Shown: in pieces, positions 24,822 through 32,843 of the stretch | How the letters are laid out: the number at the start of each line of letters is the position of its first letter | Numbering within the stretch: position 1 is the stretch's first letter | Source of the DNA: an uncultured Verrucomicrobiota bacterium | GTDB taxonomy: Bacteria > Verrucomicrobiota > Verrucomicrobiia > Limisphaerales > UBA9464 | Direction: 5' to 3' | Assembly: GCA_903835555.1 (NCBI GenBank) | Contig: CAILNN010000132.1 | Span: 1 to 35,554, forward strand | Length of the DNA stretch: 35,554 nt | Program-made: the position numbers and the translations under genes | Notes under the pieces: model-generated | Told to the model about the DNA's origin: nothing | Database searches by the model: none | Seen by the model: the letters and a program-made list of their open reading frames with translations, nothing else

Positions 24822-27263
24822 ATGAGCACCATTCTTAAACGCGAAATCAGGGAATTGACGGGTCGGCTGGACAAAATCATCGCGGAACAGGCCGGGGAAA
24901 CGGTTTTCAACCACCTGGATAACGTTCGTAAACTGTCCAAACGGGCGCGGCATTTTGGCAGTGAAACCAGTCGTCAAACCAAGCATGACTTGCTGGACCG
25001 GCTCGCCATCAAAGAGGCCCATCAACTTGCGCACGCGTTCAGTCTGTACTTTCAGTTGGTCAACCTTTGCGAAGAGCGGGCACGCGAACGCCATCTCATT
25101 TCCAAAGCCAACGCCCCCATGTCGCTCGGGCATTTGTTCCTCGAACTGAAGGCGGCGGGAGTTACAGAACAACAATTGCAGGTGGTCTTGGATGAACTGG
25201 AGATCGAGCCGGTGCTGACGGCGCATCCAACGGAGGCAAATCGCCGTGCGGTGGTTAATCAAATCGCCAGACTCACGCAACAGTGGGATCATCCCGATGA
25301 GGTGCTGGAGGCCCTGTGGCAAACGGAGGAAATCCGCGAGCAGAAAATCGGCCCGCTGCATGAGGTCGATACGGCGCTGTATTATTTCAACCGCACGATA
25401 TTCGAGACAGCGGCCAATTTTTACGAAACATTTGATGCGGATTTGGCCCGGCATTTTCCCGGGGTGAAGCGCACGCGGCAATTTCTGACCTTTGCGAATT
25501 GGGCTGGCGGTGACCGCGACGGCAATCCGTTTGTCACGCCGGACATCAGCCGGTCGGCGATGCAGCGGCAACATGAAACGGTGATCGAATTTTACCGCCG
25601 CGAGTGTCTGGCCCTGAGCCGGGAAATCACCCACGCTGACGCTGACGAGGACTTATCCGTACCGCACAATCGTGCGCAGACCTCCGGGACTTATCAGCCC
25701 TACGAACGATTTCGTACTCAGATCGGATTGCTCCGCCGAAAGCTAGCCGACGGGAAACACGATCACGCGGAGTTTATCGCTACGCTCGAAGATATTCGCA
25801 ACGGTTTATTGAAACAGAACGCGACTCGCGCCGCCAACGGTCGCATCCGACGGCTGTTAATCCAGGCGAAGACGTTTGGTCCGCACCTGGCGGAACTGGA
25901 TTTTCGCGATCACAGCGGCAAGCTCGAAACCGCCGAGGCGGAATTGCTCGAAGAATTCCGGGCCATCCGCGATATCCAAAAAGACTACGGGAAACAGGCG
26001 GCGAGTCATTTCATTGTCAGCATGACGCGCAGTGCGGATGATATCCTGCGGCTCTATAAACTCTCAAAGCTGGCCGGTGTTTTTGACATCGACCTCGTGC
26101 CGCTGTTCGAGACGATTGAAGATTTGGAGAATTCGTCCAAAATCCTTGGCGACTTGTGGTCGAACGTCGACTATCGCCGCCATCTGAAGGCTCGCGGACG
26201 GGTGCAGGAAGTGATGGTTGGCTACTCGGACTCCAACAAGGACGGCGGCTATCTCGCGGCAAACTGGTTTCTATATCGAGCGCAAAAAGAGATGTCCCGA
26301 GTGGCCGACGAGGTGGGCGTGAAGCTCCGGTTTTTCCACGGAAAAGGTGGCACGATTGATCGCGGCGGTGGTTCGAGCTATCGCAGTTTACGTGCGCAAC
26401 CACACGCGGCGCACGGCGGTCGCCTGCGCATTACAGAACAGGGCGAAGTCATTTCGCTGAAGTATTCCAATCCAGTCATCGCGCAGCGCAATTTGGAACA
26501 ACTGACCTCTGCGGTCATCGCCGTTCAATGTCTGCCGGAAGTCGAGACGGTGGAACTGTCCCAGTGGGAAGCCCACGCCGGTTGGTTGGCAAAGAGTTCC
26601 TTCGCGCATTACCAAAAGCTGGTTTATGGAACGCCGGAGTTCGCTGAGTATTTCTGGCAGGCGACGCCGATTGATCTGATTGAACACCTGCGGCTTGGGT
26701 CGCGTCCGTCGCGACGCGTCGCCACGGCAGACATCCGGCAGTTGCGGGCGATTCCGTGGGTTTTTTCCTGGACGCAGTCGCGACATTTGATTTCCGCGTG
26801 GTATGGCGTCGGTTCGGCATTAAAGGATTTTGTCACGCAAACGCCCGACGGACTCGACCGGCTTCGCCAGATGTATCGCCGGTGGCCATTCTTCCGTGCG
26901 CTACTGGATAACGCCGAAGTTTCGCTGGCCAAAGCGGACCTTGGCATTGCGCGGCAATATGCGGCGCTCGTCAATTCGGCTGAGGTGCGAAAGAAAATAT
27001 TCGGACTGATCGAAGAGGAATATGCGCGCTCGGTGGAAATGGTTTTGTCCATTAACGAACGAAAGGAGCTTTTGGAAAACCAGCCGACGCTTGCTCAATC
27101 CATTCGCCTGCGGAATCCGTATGTGGACCCGTTGAACTATTTGCAAATTCGTTTTCTGTCCGTCTGGCGCAAGGCGAACGAAGCCCAGCGGACGGAGCAG
27201 TTGCGCCGGTTGCTCGCGCTCACGGTCAAGGGCGTGGCTTCGGGGATGAAGAGTACCGGTTGA
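24822..27263 (+). CDS. ppc: Phosphoenolpyruvate carboxylase
   Basis: Catalyses PEP + bicarbonate to oxaloacetate, refilling the TCA cycle. From the ATG at 24822 it has 813 residues; a TTG at 24792 would add ten. This is shorter than the ~880-930 usual. Hallmarks: VLTAHPTEANRR with catalytic His135, GGDRDGNPFV, GYSDSNKDGG, and the Gly-rich loop FHGKGGTIDRGGG. In E. coli the loop reads HGRGG; here Lys508 replaces that Arg581, while Arg514 (Arg587) is kept. The C-terminus ends GMKSTG instead of the usual MRNTG, so the Asn that helps bind the inhibitor aspartate is Ser. LAKADLG and RLRNPYVDPLN, holding the other inhibitor-site residues, are kept. It is probably a single-gene unit. Confidence 0.93.
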   Translation: MSTILKREIRELTGRLDKIIAEQAGETVFNHLDNVRKLSKRARHFGSETSRQTKHDLLDRLAIKEAHQLAHAFSLYFQLVNLCEERARERHLISKANAPMSLGHLFLELKAAGVTEQQLQVVLDELEIEPVLTAHPTEANRRAVVNQIARLTQQWDHPDEVLEALWQTEEIREQKIGPLHEVDTALYYFNRTIFETAANFYETFDADLARHFPGVKRTRQFLTFANWAGGDRDGNPFVTPDISRSAMQRQHETVIEFYRRECLALSREITHADADEDLSVPHNRAQTSGTYQPYERFRTQIGLLRRKLADGKHDHAEFIATLEDIRNGLLKQNATRAANGRIRRLLIQAKTFGPHLAELDFRDHSGKLETAEAELLEEFRAIRDIQKDYGKQAASHFIVSMTRSADDILRLYKLSKLAGVFDIDLVPLFETIEDLENSSKILGDLWSNVDYRRHLKARGRVQEVMVGYSDSNKDGGYLAANWFLYRAQKEMSRVADEVGVKLRFFHGKGGTIDRGGGSSYRSLRAQPHAAHGGRLRITEQGEVISLKYSNPVIAQRNLEQLTSAVIAVQCLPEVETVELSQWEAHAGWLAKSSFAHYQKLVYGTPEFAEYFWQATPIDLIEHLRLGSRPSRRVATADIRQLRAIPWVFSWTQSRHLISAWYGVGSALKDFVTQTPDGLDRLRQMYRRWPFFRALLDNAEVSLAKADLGIARQYAALVNSAEVRKKIFGLIEEEYARSVEMVLSINERKELLENQPTLAQSIRLRNPYVDPLNYLQIRFLSVWRKANEAQRTEQLRRLLALTVKGVASGMKSTG

Positions 27264-27443
27264 TGGGCACGATCAAGGGTGCCGTGACACCGGGACTGGG
27301 GCCAGCGGGCGATTCATTTCAGGAGGCACCCAGACCACGGTTGTCCGCGTGGACTGGCTAGTCTGTGCGGATGTCAAAATTCCGGTTTCCAGAATCACCG
27401 GCACCTGTACCATGCCGGTCGCTTCCAGAGTCGAAGTGATCCC

Positions 27444-28121
27444 ATGGCTACCGCCACCGACATCATCGACCTTCGCCGACTGCTGGCCGAGCGGTTCCCT
27501 CGGGCGCACCTCCAGCGTCCCGCCGAATCGGCGTTGTTGACGGTTCCGACCGGCGTTCGGTCCTTGGACACCCTGCTTGGCGGCGGATTGCCGCACGGCG
27601 GAGTCACTGAATTGGTGGGCGACGGATTCGGTTCGGGCAGCGCACAAGTACTTCATGCCCTCATCCGTCAAACGGCTTTGGCGGGTCAGTTCCTGGCCTT
27701 GGTCGATGGAGCCGACAGCCTGGATGTTGACCCGATGGACGACGACGTGTTGCCCCGGTTGCTGTGGGTTCGGTGCACGACATCCGATAACGCCCTGAAG
27801 GCAGTTGATCTCTTGCTACGCGATCGCAATTTCCCGCTGGTGGTGCTCGATTTGAAATCGAATGCGGCGTCGGAACTTCGCCGAATCCGTGCCAGCGTTT
27901 GGCCGCGTCTTGACCGCCTGAGGGAGCATCATGGCACGACCTTGCTGGTCATCACTCCCCAGCCATTGGTCAGCGGCGTCACCGTACGAGTCCGGGTTTC
28001 GAGCCAGTTGGACCTATCGGCCACACGGGAAGACGCCGACGAGATATTGGGGCAATTGCGTTTTACTTTGGAACGCGGTGCTGCGGCTGTGCCCAACGAT
28101 CCAGCCGTCCAGGTGGCTTAA
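27444..28121 (+). CDS. imuA: ImuA, RecA-like accessory protein of translesion synthesis
   Basis: A 225-residue RecA/SulA-like protein. The segment VPTGVRSLDTLLGGGLPHGG then VTELVGDGFGSGSAQVL is the RecA-fold opening with a degenerate P-loop (no GKT/GKS). LVDGADSLDVDPMD and LVVLDLKSN are the later strands. ImuA works with ImuB and the polymerase ImuC/DnaE2 in damage-induced mutagenesis. It is followed after one base by imuB, so the pair is an operon. No obvious LexA box was seen in the 180 bp upstream. Confidence 0.85.
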   Translation: MATATDIIDLRRLLAERFPRAHLQRPAESALLTVPTGVRSLDTLLGGGLPHGGVTELVGDGFGSGSAQVLHALIRQTALAGQFLALVDGADSLDVDPMDDDVLPRLLWVRCTTSDNALKAVDLLLRDRNFPLVVLDLKSNAASELRRIRASVWPRLDRLREHHGTTLLVITPQPLVSGVTVRVRVSSQLDLSATREDADEILGQLRFTLERGAAAVPNDPAVQVA

Positions 28122-28122
28122 C

Positions 28123-29622
28123 ATGTACGCCGTCATCCATTTACCCGATTTTGCCCTGCAAGCCGTGCTAAGGCATGCCCCTGAGCTCTGGCTGCAAGCG
28201 GTCGCTTTGGTGGACCCGGCTTCGACCCCGGTCCGGCTGTGCGCCTGTACGGAGACCGCCGCCCAATTTGGTGTGGGGGTGAGTATGACTCCGGTTCAGG
28301 CTCAGGCACGCTGCGCTGACTTGCTGATTCGTTCACGGTCGGTGCCTCAGGAATCATCGGCTACGGATGCGGTGATTCAATGTGCCTACGGTTTTTCCCC
28401 GTATGTCGAGCATACACGCCCGGGGCTCTTCACCCTGGACCTGCAAGGGTTGGCGGAATTGAAAGGGGGGACACCCGAGGTCTATCGCACGTGGGCCGCC
28501 CGACTGGCCCAAGCTCTGGCTGGACATCAGTTCCGCCCTCGTCTGGGGGTGGGACCGACACCCAATCTGGCTCAGCACGCTGCTTTTTGGGGACCGCCGA
28601 TTCAGGTGGTCGAGCGTCCGGAACTTTTTCTCAAACAACTGCCTGTTGCCGCGCTACATCCGTCATCGGACGTCGCCTCTCTTTTGGCCAAGTGGGGAAT
28701 ACACACCGTGGGTGAATTGACCGCCTTGGGTCAGGCCGAAGTCGCCGAGCGTCTGGGCCTGGAGGCCTTTGCCCTGTTTGCCGCCGCCTCTCCACAGGCC
28801 TCGCGTCCCTTGCGACTGGTTTCCCTGCCGGAACGTTTTGAGGAGCGGTATGAATTTGATCCACCGGTCGAAACCGCCGAGCCGCTGCTGTTCCTATTGC
28901 GGCGGTGGATCGATCAATTTGGCCAACGGCTTAGCGGAATCGGTTTGGTCGCGGGAGCGATGACCTTGCGCTGGCACTTGGAGAACGGGACATCGGCGGA
29001 GCGATGCCTTCGGCTGCCGCACCCCACTGCCCAAACCGCCATCCTGTACCGTCTCCTGCAAACATTCCTGGAGACCCTCCAGACCGAGGCATCGCTGACC
29101 GCTATTTCGCTATCTGTGGAACCTGCGCGTCCCGTCCATCATCAATTCTCCCTTTTTGAAGCGGCGATCAAAGACCCGCACCAGCTCCAGGAAACCCTCG
29201 GGCGTCTTTCGGCTCTGCTCGGTTCCGATCGCGTGGGGGTTCCCAGCCGATTGCACCGATATCACCCCGACAGTTTTCAATTGGTGCCACCCGACTTTGA
29301 GCACGCACCGGTCCCACGTACGAAGTCGACCTCACGGCTGCCCCGCCCCCTGCCCATCCGTCGCCTTCGGCCCGCGCCGCCGGCTCGCGTGGACACCAAT
29401 CCAGCGCCAGCCCCTGGATTGCCTGAATCACCGCTTGCCGTTGCCTCACCGTCTGTTTCTGGTCCGCTTCGATTCACGTTAGGACCGTGGCGTCAGTCGG
29501 GCGAATGGTGGGAGAACGGCGGCTGGCAGCAGGAAACCTGGGAAGTGGAAACCCACCGGGGAGTTACTTGTCGATTGGTAAAAACGCCCCTCGGTTGGAC
29601 AGTTGCAGGCATCTTGGACTAG
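28123..29622 (+). CDS. imuB: ImuB, catalytically inactive Y-family polymerase homologue
   Basis: A 499-residue protein; the ATG at 28123 follows the imuA stop by one base. It has the Y-family fold (MYAVIHLPDFALQAVLR ... FSPYVEHTRPGLFTLDLQGL ... RLGVGPTPNLAQHAAFWG), but the catalytic acidic residues (DxD and SDE) are absent, as in known ImuB. A beta-clamp motif QFSLF lies at 341-345 and would tether the mutasome to the sliding clamp. The C-terminal domain (GPWRQSGEWWENGGWQQETW, ending GWTVAGILD) is the usual ImuB tail thought to contact ImuA and DnaE2. A terminator follows at the stop codon. dnaE2 is not in the window. Confidence 0.9.
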   Translation: MYAVIHLPDFALQAVLRHAPELWLQAVALVDPASTPVRLCACTETAAQFGVGVSMTPVQAQARCADLLIRSRSVPQESSATDAVIQCAYGFSPYVEHTRPGLFTLDLQGLAELKGGTPEVYRTWAARLAQALAGHQFRPRLGVGPTPNLAQHAAFWGPPIQVVERPELFLKQLPVAALHPSSDVASLLAKWGIHTVGELTALGQAEVAERLGLEAFALFAAASPQASRPLRLVSLPERFEERYEFDPPVETAEPLLFLLRRWIDQFGQRLSGIGLVAGAMTLRWHLENGTSAERCLRLPHPTAQTAILYRLLQTFLETLQTEASLTAISLSVEPARPVHHQFSLFEAAIKDPHQLQETLGRLSALLGSDRVGVPSRLHRYHPDSFQLVPPDFEHAPVPRTKSTSRLPRPLPIRRLRPAPPARVDTNPAPAPGLPESPLAVASPSVSGPLRFTLGPWRQSGEWWENGGWQQETWEVETHRGVTCRLVKTPLGWTVAGILD

Positions 29623-29640
29623 CCGAAGTCCTCGGCTTTT
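29621..29640 (+). terminator. Short intrinsic terminator of the imuAB operon
   Basis: AGCCGA-AGTCC-TCGGCT followed by TTT. The stem begins within the imuB stop codon. Six pairs and a short T-run make it moderate in strength. The 200 bp that follow, up to 29840, hold no convincing gene. Confidence 0.5.
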
Positions 29641-29840
29641 GATGAGAGTGCCCCCTGGGAGGGATGGTCTCCTGCGCAGCTACTTCGACGCATCGCGCTG
29701 GGGCAATTCCCCACAATCGCTGAGGCCAGGTGAAAGCCTTGCGGCGGCTATTGACCTGCTCGTTTTCCGGCAAAGCACTGGCCGTGAAACGTGTGACGGA
29801 AAAATGAACTGATTACGCTCCGATTGCGTCCAATGGCCGT

Positions 29841-30350
29841 ATGAGGTTACCCGCTTCAGTCTGGTGTTCGGTGGGTGTGCTAACAGTGGCGATTGTCGGT
29901 GGCAATGCTCACTCCAAACGGCAAATCCCCGACAGTCATGGGATTTCGTTTCGGAGTTTACCGGCCACTCCGGCGGCTCAAGCCGTTGTCGAGGACGTCG
30001 AACCGCGCCTTATCCGATTGGAAAGTGGTTCGGGCGCCTCTGTTCCCGACGTAGAAAGCGTGGTTCTATTGAATCCGGCGGAAAAGACACCGGCATTGGC
30101 TGGGGCGATTGAAACACGGCTTCGAATCCGAGAGAGTCCGCAGATATCGGATTATCGAGCCTTTGACCTCTCGGTTTCGGATAATCAAGACCGGGCGAAT
30201 TGGGTGGCGGCGGTTGAAAAATGGGCCTGCGGGAATTCCACGGGGCTGACGCTCTATTTTCCCAAGTGGTCTGTCGACCGGCAATTAATGTCGCCGATTA
30301 CCGAGAGTGGGGGGCTGGGGATTGGATTGCAGTATAAGGCAACGTTCTGA
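29841..30350 (+). CDS. Secreted hypothetical protein
   Basis: A 169-residue protein that I do not recognise. It starts MRLPASVWCSVGVLTVAIVGGNAHS, a signal peptide probably cut after NAHS or AHS. The rest has no known motif; strands such as SVVLLNPAEKTP and GLTLYFPKW suggest a beta-rich fold, and it ends in an aromatic residue (QYKATF), as outer-membrane proteins do. It ends 24 bp from the group II intron remnant. Base composition looks like the neighbours. It may be a lineage-specific envelope protein. Confidence 0.5.
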   Translation: MRLPASVWCSVGVLTVAIVGGNAHSKRQIPDSHGISFRSLPATPAAQAVVEDVEPRLIRLESGSGASVPDVESVVLLNPAEKTPALAGAIETRLRIRESPQISDYRAFDLSVSDNQDRANWVAAVEKWACGNSTGLTLYFPKWSVDRQLMSPITESGGLGIGLQYKATF

Positions 30351-30441
30351 GATGGAGTAGCGTTGTATGCACAGTCGAGTAGGCGAGGAAGGACGGATTG
30401 AAAGGCATAGCCAATGACCGTCTCTTCCTCACCCCTCTTGG

Positions 30442-30474
30442 GAACCGGACGTGCAGATTTCCCGCATCCGGCTC
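30442..30474 (-). ncRNA. Group II intron domain V
   Basis: A 33-nt hairpin (minus strand): lower stem GAGCCGGA with UCCGGUUC (8 pairs), the catalytic AGC near its 5' end, a CG bulge on the 3' side, upper stem UGC/GCA and a GAAA-containing loop. This is the canonical domain V layout of bacterial group II introns. It starts 17 nt after the stop of the decayed intron ORF, the expected place. Confidence 0.8.
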
Positions 30475-30490
30475 GTATGAAAACTCTCGC

Positions 30491-31020
30491 TCATTTGGCA
30501 CTCACGTGGCCACGCAGAGGGTGCAAGCCAAGCGCTCGCAGGTGGGCATAGAGGGTGCAACCGGCAGGGACTTTATATGGCCGCTGACTACGGTGACGCA
30601 GATGAGTCCGGAACCGCGTGAGCACATGCAGATGTATCTCGTCGAACGCGTCCTTCCAGTAAGCACCGATCCGTCTGTCACCCGCATTTGCACGCACGCC
30701 ATGAGTTTGTCGTGCGGGATCGCAATCGAAGTACCCTTTCAGATCGGCGTCATACACAATGGTTTTCCCGGCCAGTAATTGCTGACGTATTTCCTCCAGC
30801 GCTTGATGCGCGTTGCGTCCGGGGCGAAAACCATACGAACAGTCCTCAAAATCGGCTTCAAAGATCGGCTCCAGTATCAGGAGCACTGCCATTTGCACGA
30901 CTCGATCTTTGACCGTCGGGATGCCCAATGGTCTCAGTTTTCCGTTCGCTTTGGGAATATACACCCGCTTCACCGGCTGGGGACGGTAGGTTTTGAGCTG
31001 CAGTTCTCGCTGGCTCCGCT
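30491..31020 (-). pseudogene. Group II intron reverse transcriptase/maturase (ltrA-like), decayed
   Basis: The minus-strand frame starts [19 protein letters not shown], then [40 protein letters not shown] and [11 protein letters not shown]. These are RT blocks up to the first catalytic Asp. One extra base near 30722 shifts the frame: the parental continuation ([20 protein letters not shown]) reads on in another frame. Around 30660 a deletion removes the YADD block and most of the thumb. The frame then resumes as [15 protein letters not shown] and [13 protein letters not shown], which resembles the maturase C-terminal end. The N-terminal ~50 residues are also gone. Not functional. Confidence 0.85.
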
Positions 31021-31089
31021 ACATGTTCAATGTTCAATTTACATGGCAAACACCTTTCATTTTGCTAGTCCATTCAGACTTTCATGACG

Positions 31090-31176
31090 CACCGAAGACA
31101 CGAAGATTTTTGGGGCATCAACGATTTGCTGGAGACCGATTCAAATCCCCTTCGTGGCTTCGTGCCTTCGTGTGAG
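31090..31176. repeat. CACGAAG-type inverted intergenic repeat
   Basis: The left arm CACCGAAGACACGAAG (31090-31105) and the right arm CTTCGTGGCTTCGTGCCTTC (from 31150) are made of CTTCGTG/CACGAAG units in opposite orientation, forming an imperfect hairpin of about 87 bp. Similar strings are scattered in intergenic regions of many environmental genomes. The rest of 31021-31210 shows no gene. Confidence 0.6.
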
Positions 31177-31210
31177 TCCTTCAGTGTCTATCCTATTCTC
31201 CTGGCCCAAC

Positions 31211-31474
31211 TCAATCGCCCTTCCGTTTGGTAGCCACCCGGCTCCGACTTTGCCCACTCCGTTCAGGCGCTTTGGCCGATTGACGTGAGGCGACGACCTG
31301 GCCCGATTCCTTCCGAATTTGTTCCCGATTTACTTTCGGCGGAAGCGCTTGAGCGGATGACACCTTCAATGTCGTCTTTCCTGACGAAATAGGTATTGGC
31401 TTGCCCTCGGAGGGGTTGGTCGGAACGTCGACGTCCACTTGAATAGGTACCAGCGGATTCTTTGTTGGCTTCAT
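31211..31474 (-). CDS. Possible small disordered protein
   Basis: An 87-residue frame (MKPTKNPLVPIQVDVDVPTN at its start; SRSRVATKRKGD at its end), rich in Ser, Lys, Arg and Pro and without hydrophobic core. A Shine-Dalgarno-like AGGA lies 8 nt before the ATG. I recognise no family. The basic, disordered tail would suit nucleic-acid binding, but this is a guess. It may be a chance frame. Confidence 0.35.
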   Translation of the reverse strand: MKPTKNPLVPIQVDVDVPTNPSEGKPIPISSGKTTLKVSSAQALPPKVNREQIRKESGQVVASRQSAKAPERSGQSRSRVATKRKGD

Positions 31475-31613
31475 GTTGAAATCCTAGAATGCTCATCAAC
31501 ACCTTGCTCTCCCAGGGTTGTTCTTGTCGCCCCGGAAATTGCCATGAGATCGGCCCTTTGCCTAAACTGCTGACGGAATACCGAACTTCGAGAACCATCC
31601 CCATTACTACTCT

Positions 31614-32552
31614 ATGGTACGCAAGCGCAGCTCCATCGCCCCCGACTGGTGGGATTACACCACGCTCGACTCAGCCTTGATTGCCGATGCCGCCGCTTTG
31701 ACGCCGGAAAAGCTCAAAGGCCTCGCACGTCCTGGTTTTCGCATTTCATTTTACGACACCCTGGAAGAGTTCTACCTGGCCGAAGCGTTGGAGTATATTG
31801 AAGCCTGGAAAGCGAGCACGCCGGACAACCCCGTGGGCATCTGCGGTCCGATCGGGCCAACCGAACAGCTCCCGCTGGTCGCCCGAATCGTCAATGCCTT
31901 GGGACTGAACCTTGGTTCGGCTCATTTTTGGGGAATGGACGAATGGTTCGACACCAACACAAATACCGAAGTTTCCATCGAGCACCCGTTGTCGTTCGAA
32001 CGAGCCGACCGTGAACTTTGTTTTGACCGTATCGATCCGAAGCTTCGAATGCCCGAGCAGAATTTGCATTTCCCCAAAGCAAATACCGTTTCCTATCGCG
32101 CCAGTTGGTCTTTAGGAATTCGCTGCGCGATTATGCAGGGTGGACAGGGCGATACCAAGCATTGGGCCTTCAATGACCCCCTGCCCCGGCGAGGACGGTG
32201 GGTAGATGAGCCGCCTTCTGTTGAATTCTTCCGGAAATTGGAAACGCGGGTGGTCGATCTCCATCCATTGACCCTAGCACAAAACGCCCGGACTAGCGGC
32301 GGCGGCAACATCACCCTCGTGCCGACGAAAGCCATCACGGTCGGGCCAGTTGAAACATGGAAGGCGGAACGGGTCTCGATATGGCAGGCCGGTGCCCATG
32401 ATAATCCACTGGGGCAACGACTGACCGCCCTGATGATATCCCAGCGCATCGTCGACACGGCGGTTCCCATGTCGTTGCTGTCAGACCATCCCAATGTTCA
32501 CTTTCATTATTATATTGGGGGATTGGGGAGTTGTGCGGTTCGGATGCATTAG
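31614..32552 (+). CDS. NagB-like glucosamine-6-phosphate isomerase/deaminase homologue
   Basis: A 312-residue sugar-phosphate isomerase of the NagB/6-phosphogluconolactonase fold. FWGMDEW (Asp109, Glu110) corresponds to the DEY loop of Nag[15 protein letters not shown] (Asp180, His183) matches the catalytic G-x-G-x-DGHIAFNEP loop, with an extra residue and Asp for the final Glu. The end ([17 protein letters not shown]) lacks the allosteric C-terminal part of E. coli NagB (266 residues). NagB converts glucosamine-6-phosphate to fructose-6-phosphate and ammonia; the variations mean the exact substrate is uncertain. No nagA or transporter is adjacent, so it is probably a single-gene unit. Confidence 0.8.
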   Translation: MVRKRSSIAPDWWDYTTLDSALIADAAALTPEKLKGLARPGFRISFYDTLEEFYLAEALEYIEAWKASTPDNPVGICGPIGPTEQLPLVARIVNALGLNLGSAHFWGMDEWFDTNTNTEVSIEHPLSFERADRELCFDRIDPKLRMPEQNLHFPKANTVSYRASWSLGIRCAIMQGGQGDTKHWAFNDPLPRRGRWVDEPPSVEFFRKLETRVVDLHPLTLAQNARTSGGGNITLVPTKAITVGPVETWKAERVSIWQAGAHDNPLGQRLTALMISQRIVDTAVPMSLLSDHPNVHFHYYIGGLGSCAVRMH

Positions 32553-32629
32553 GGGGCATTGTTGTTCCAAGAGCGTTAAAATCCCGCCAGAGGCGCTTTG
32601 GACAGGGCGACGAATAACTTGCGCGGTGG

Positions 32630-32772
32630 GTGTGGTTCGGACCGCCGTGCGGGTCTGGAGACCTTCGTTACGGCAGCCTACAAGGCTGCGCTACGAGGTG
32701 AATGTGGTTCGGACCGCCTCTGGCTCGACAGAGTCTCGCCCCGATATTGCTTTGACTCAATATGTTAGGTAT
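32630..32772. repeat. GTGTGGTTCGGACCGCC repeat cluster
   Basis: TGTGGTTCGGACCGCC occurs twice, at 32631-32646 and 32703-32718, around a small hairpin GCAGCC-TACAA-GGCTGC. The second copy continues into ACAGAGTCTCGCCCC and TTGCTTTGACTCAA, which resembles 3227-3293. It fills the gap between the NagB-like and prepilin-like genes (32553-32843), where no gene is seen. Confidence 0.65.
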
Positions 32773-32843
32773 GGAATGTTGAGGTAGAAAGAAAAGCGGG
32801 TAATTGGAAGGGCGAAACGCCACTCAGATAGTGCGGCTATGAA

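Larger units (their letters stand above)
30374..31020 (-). mobile_element. Decayed group II intron, 3' part
   Basis: On the minus strand this runs from a truncated reverse-transcriptase frame through domain V (30442-30474) and a domain VI-like hairpin to a likely 3' splice end at 30374 (..CCTACTCGAC). The domain VI stem pairs GAGGAAG and GACGG with CCGTC and CTTCCTC, and the expected bulged A lies in CTACTC near the end. The 5' half, including the 5' splice site and domains I-III, is missing (in-frame stop at 31021). The element cannot splice or move by itself. It is inserted between two short genes rather than in a gene. Confidence 0.8.

Noticed and set aside
27273..27671. 132-codon minus-strand frame overlapping the imuA start
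   Set aside because: It overlaps conserved imuA sequence on the other strand. The part outside imuA resembles the end of a secreted beta protein only vaguely, so I did not call it.
29603..29812. 69-codon plus-strand frame after imuB
   Set aside because: It starts inside imuB, crosses the terminator, and has no signal, motif or ribosome-binding site.
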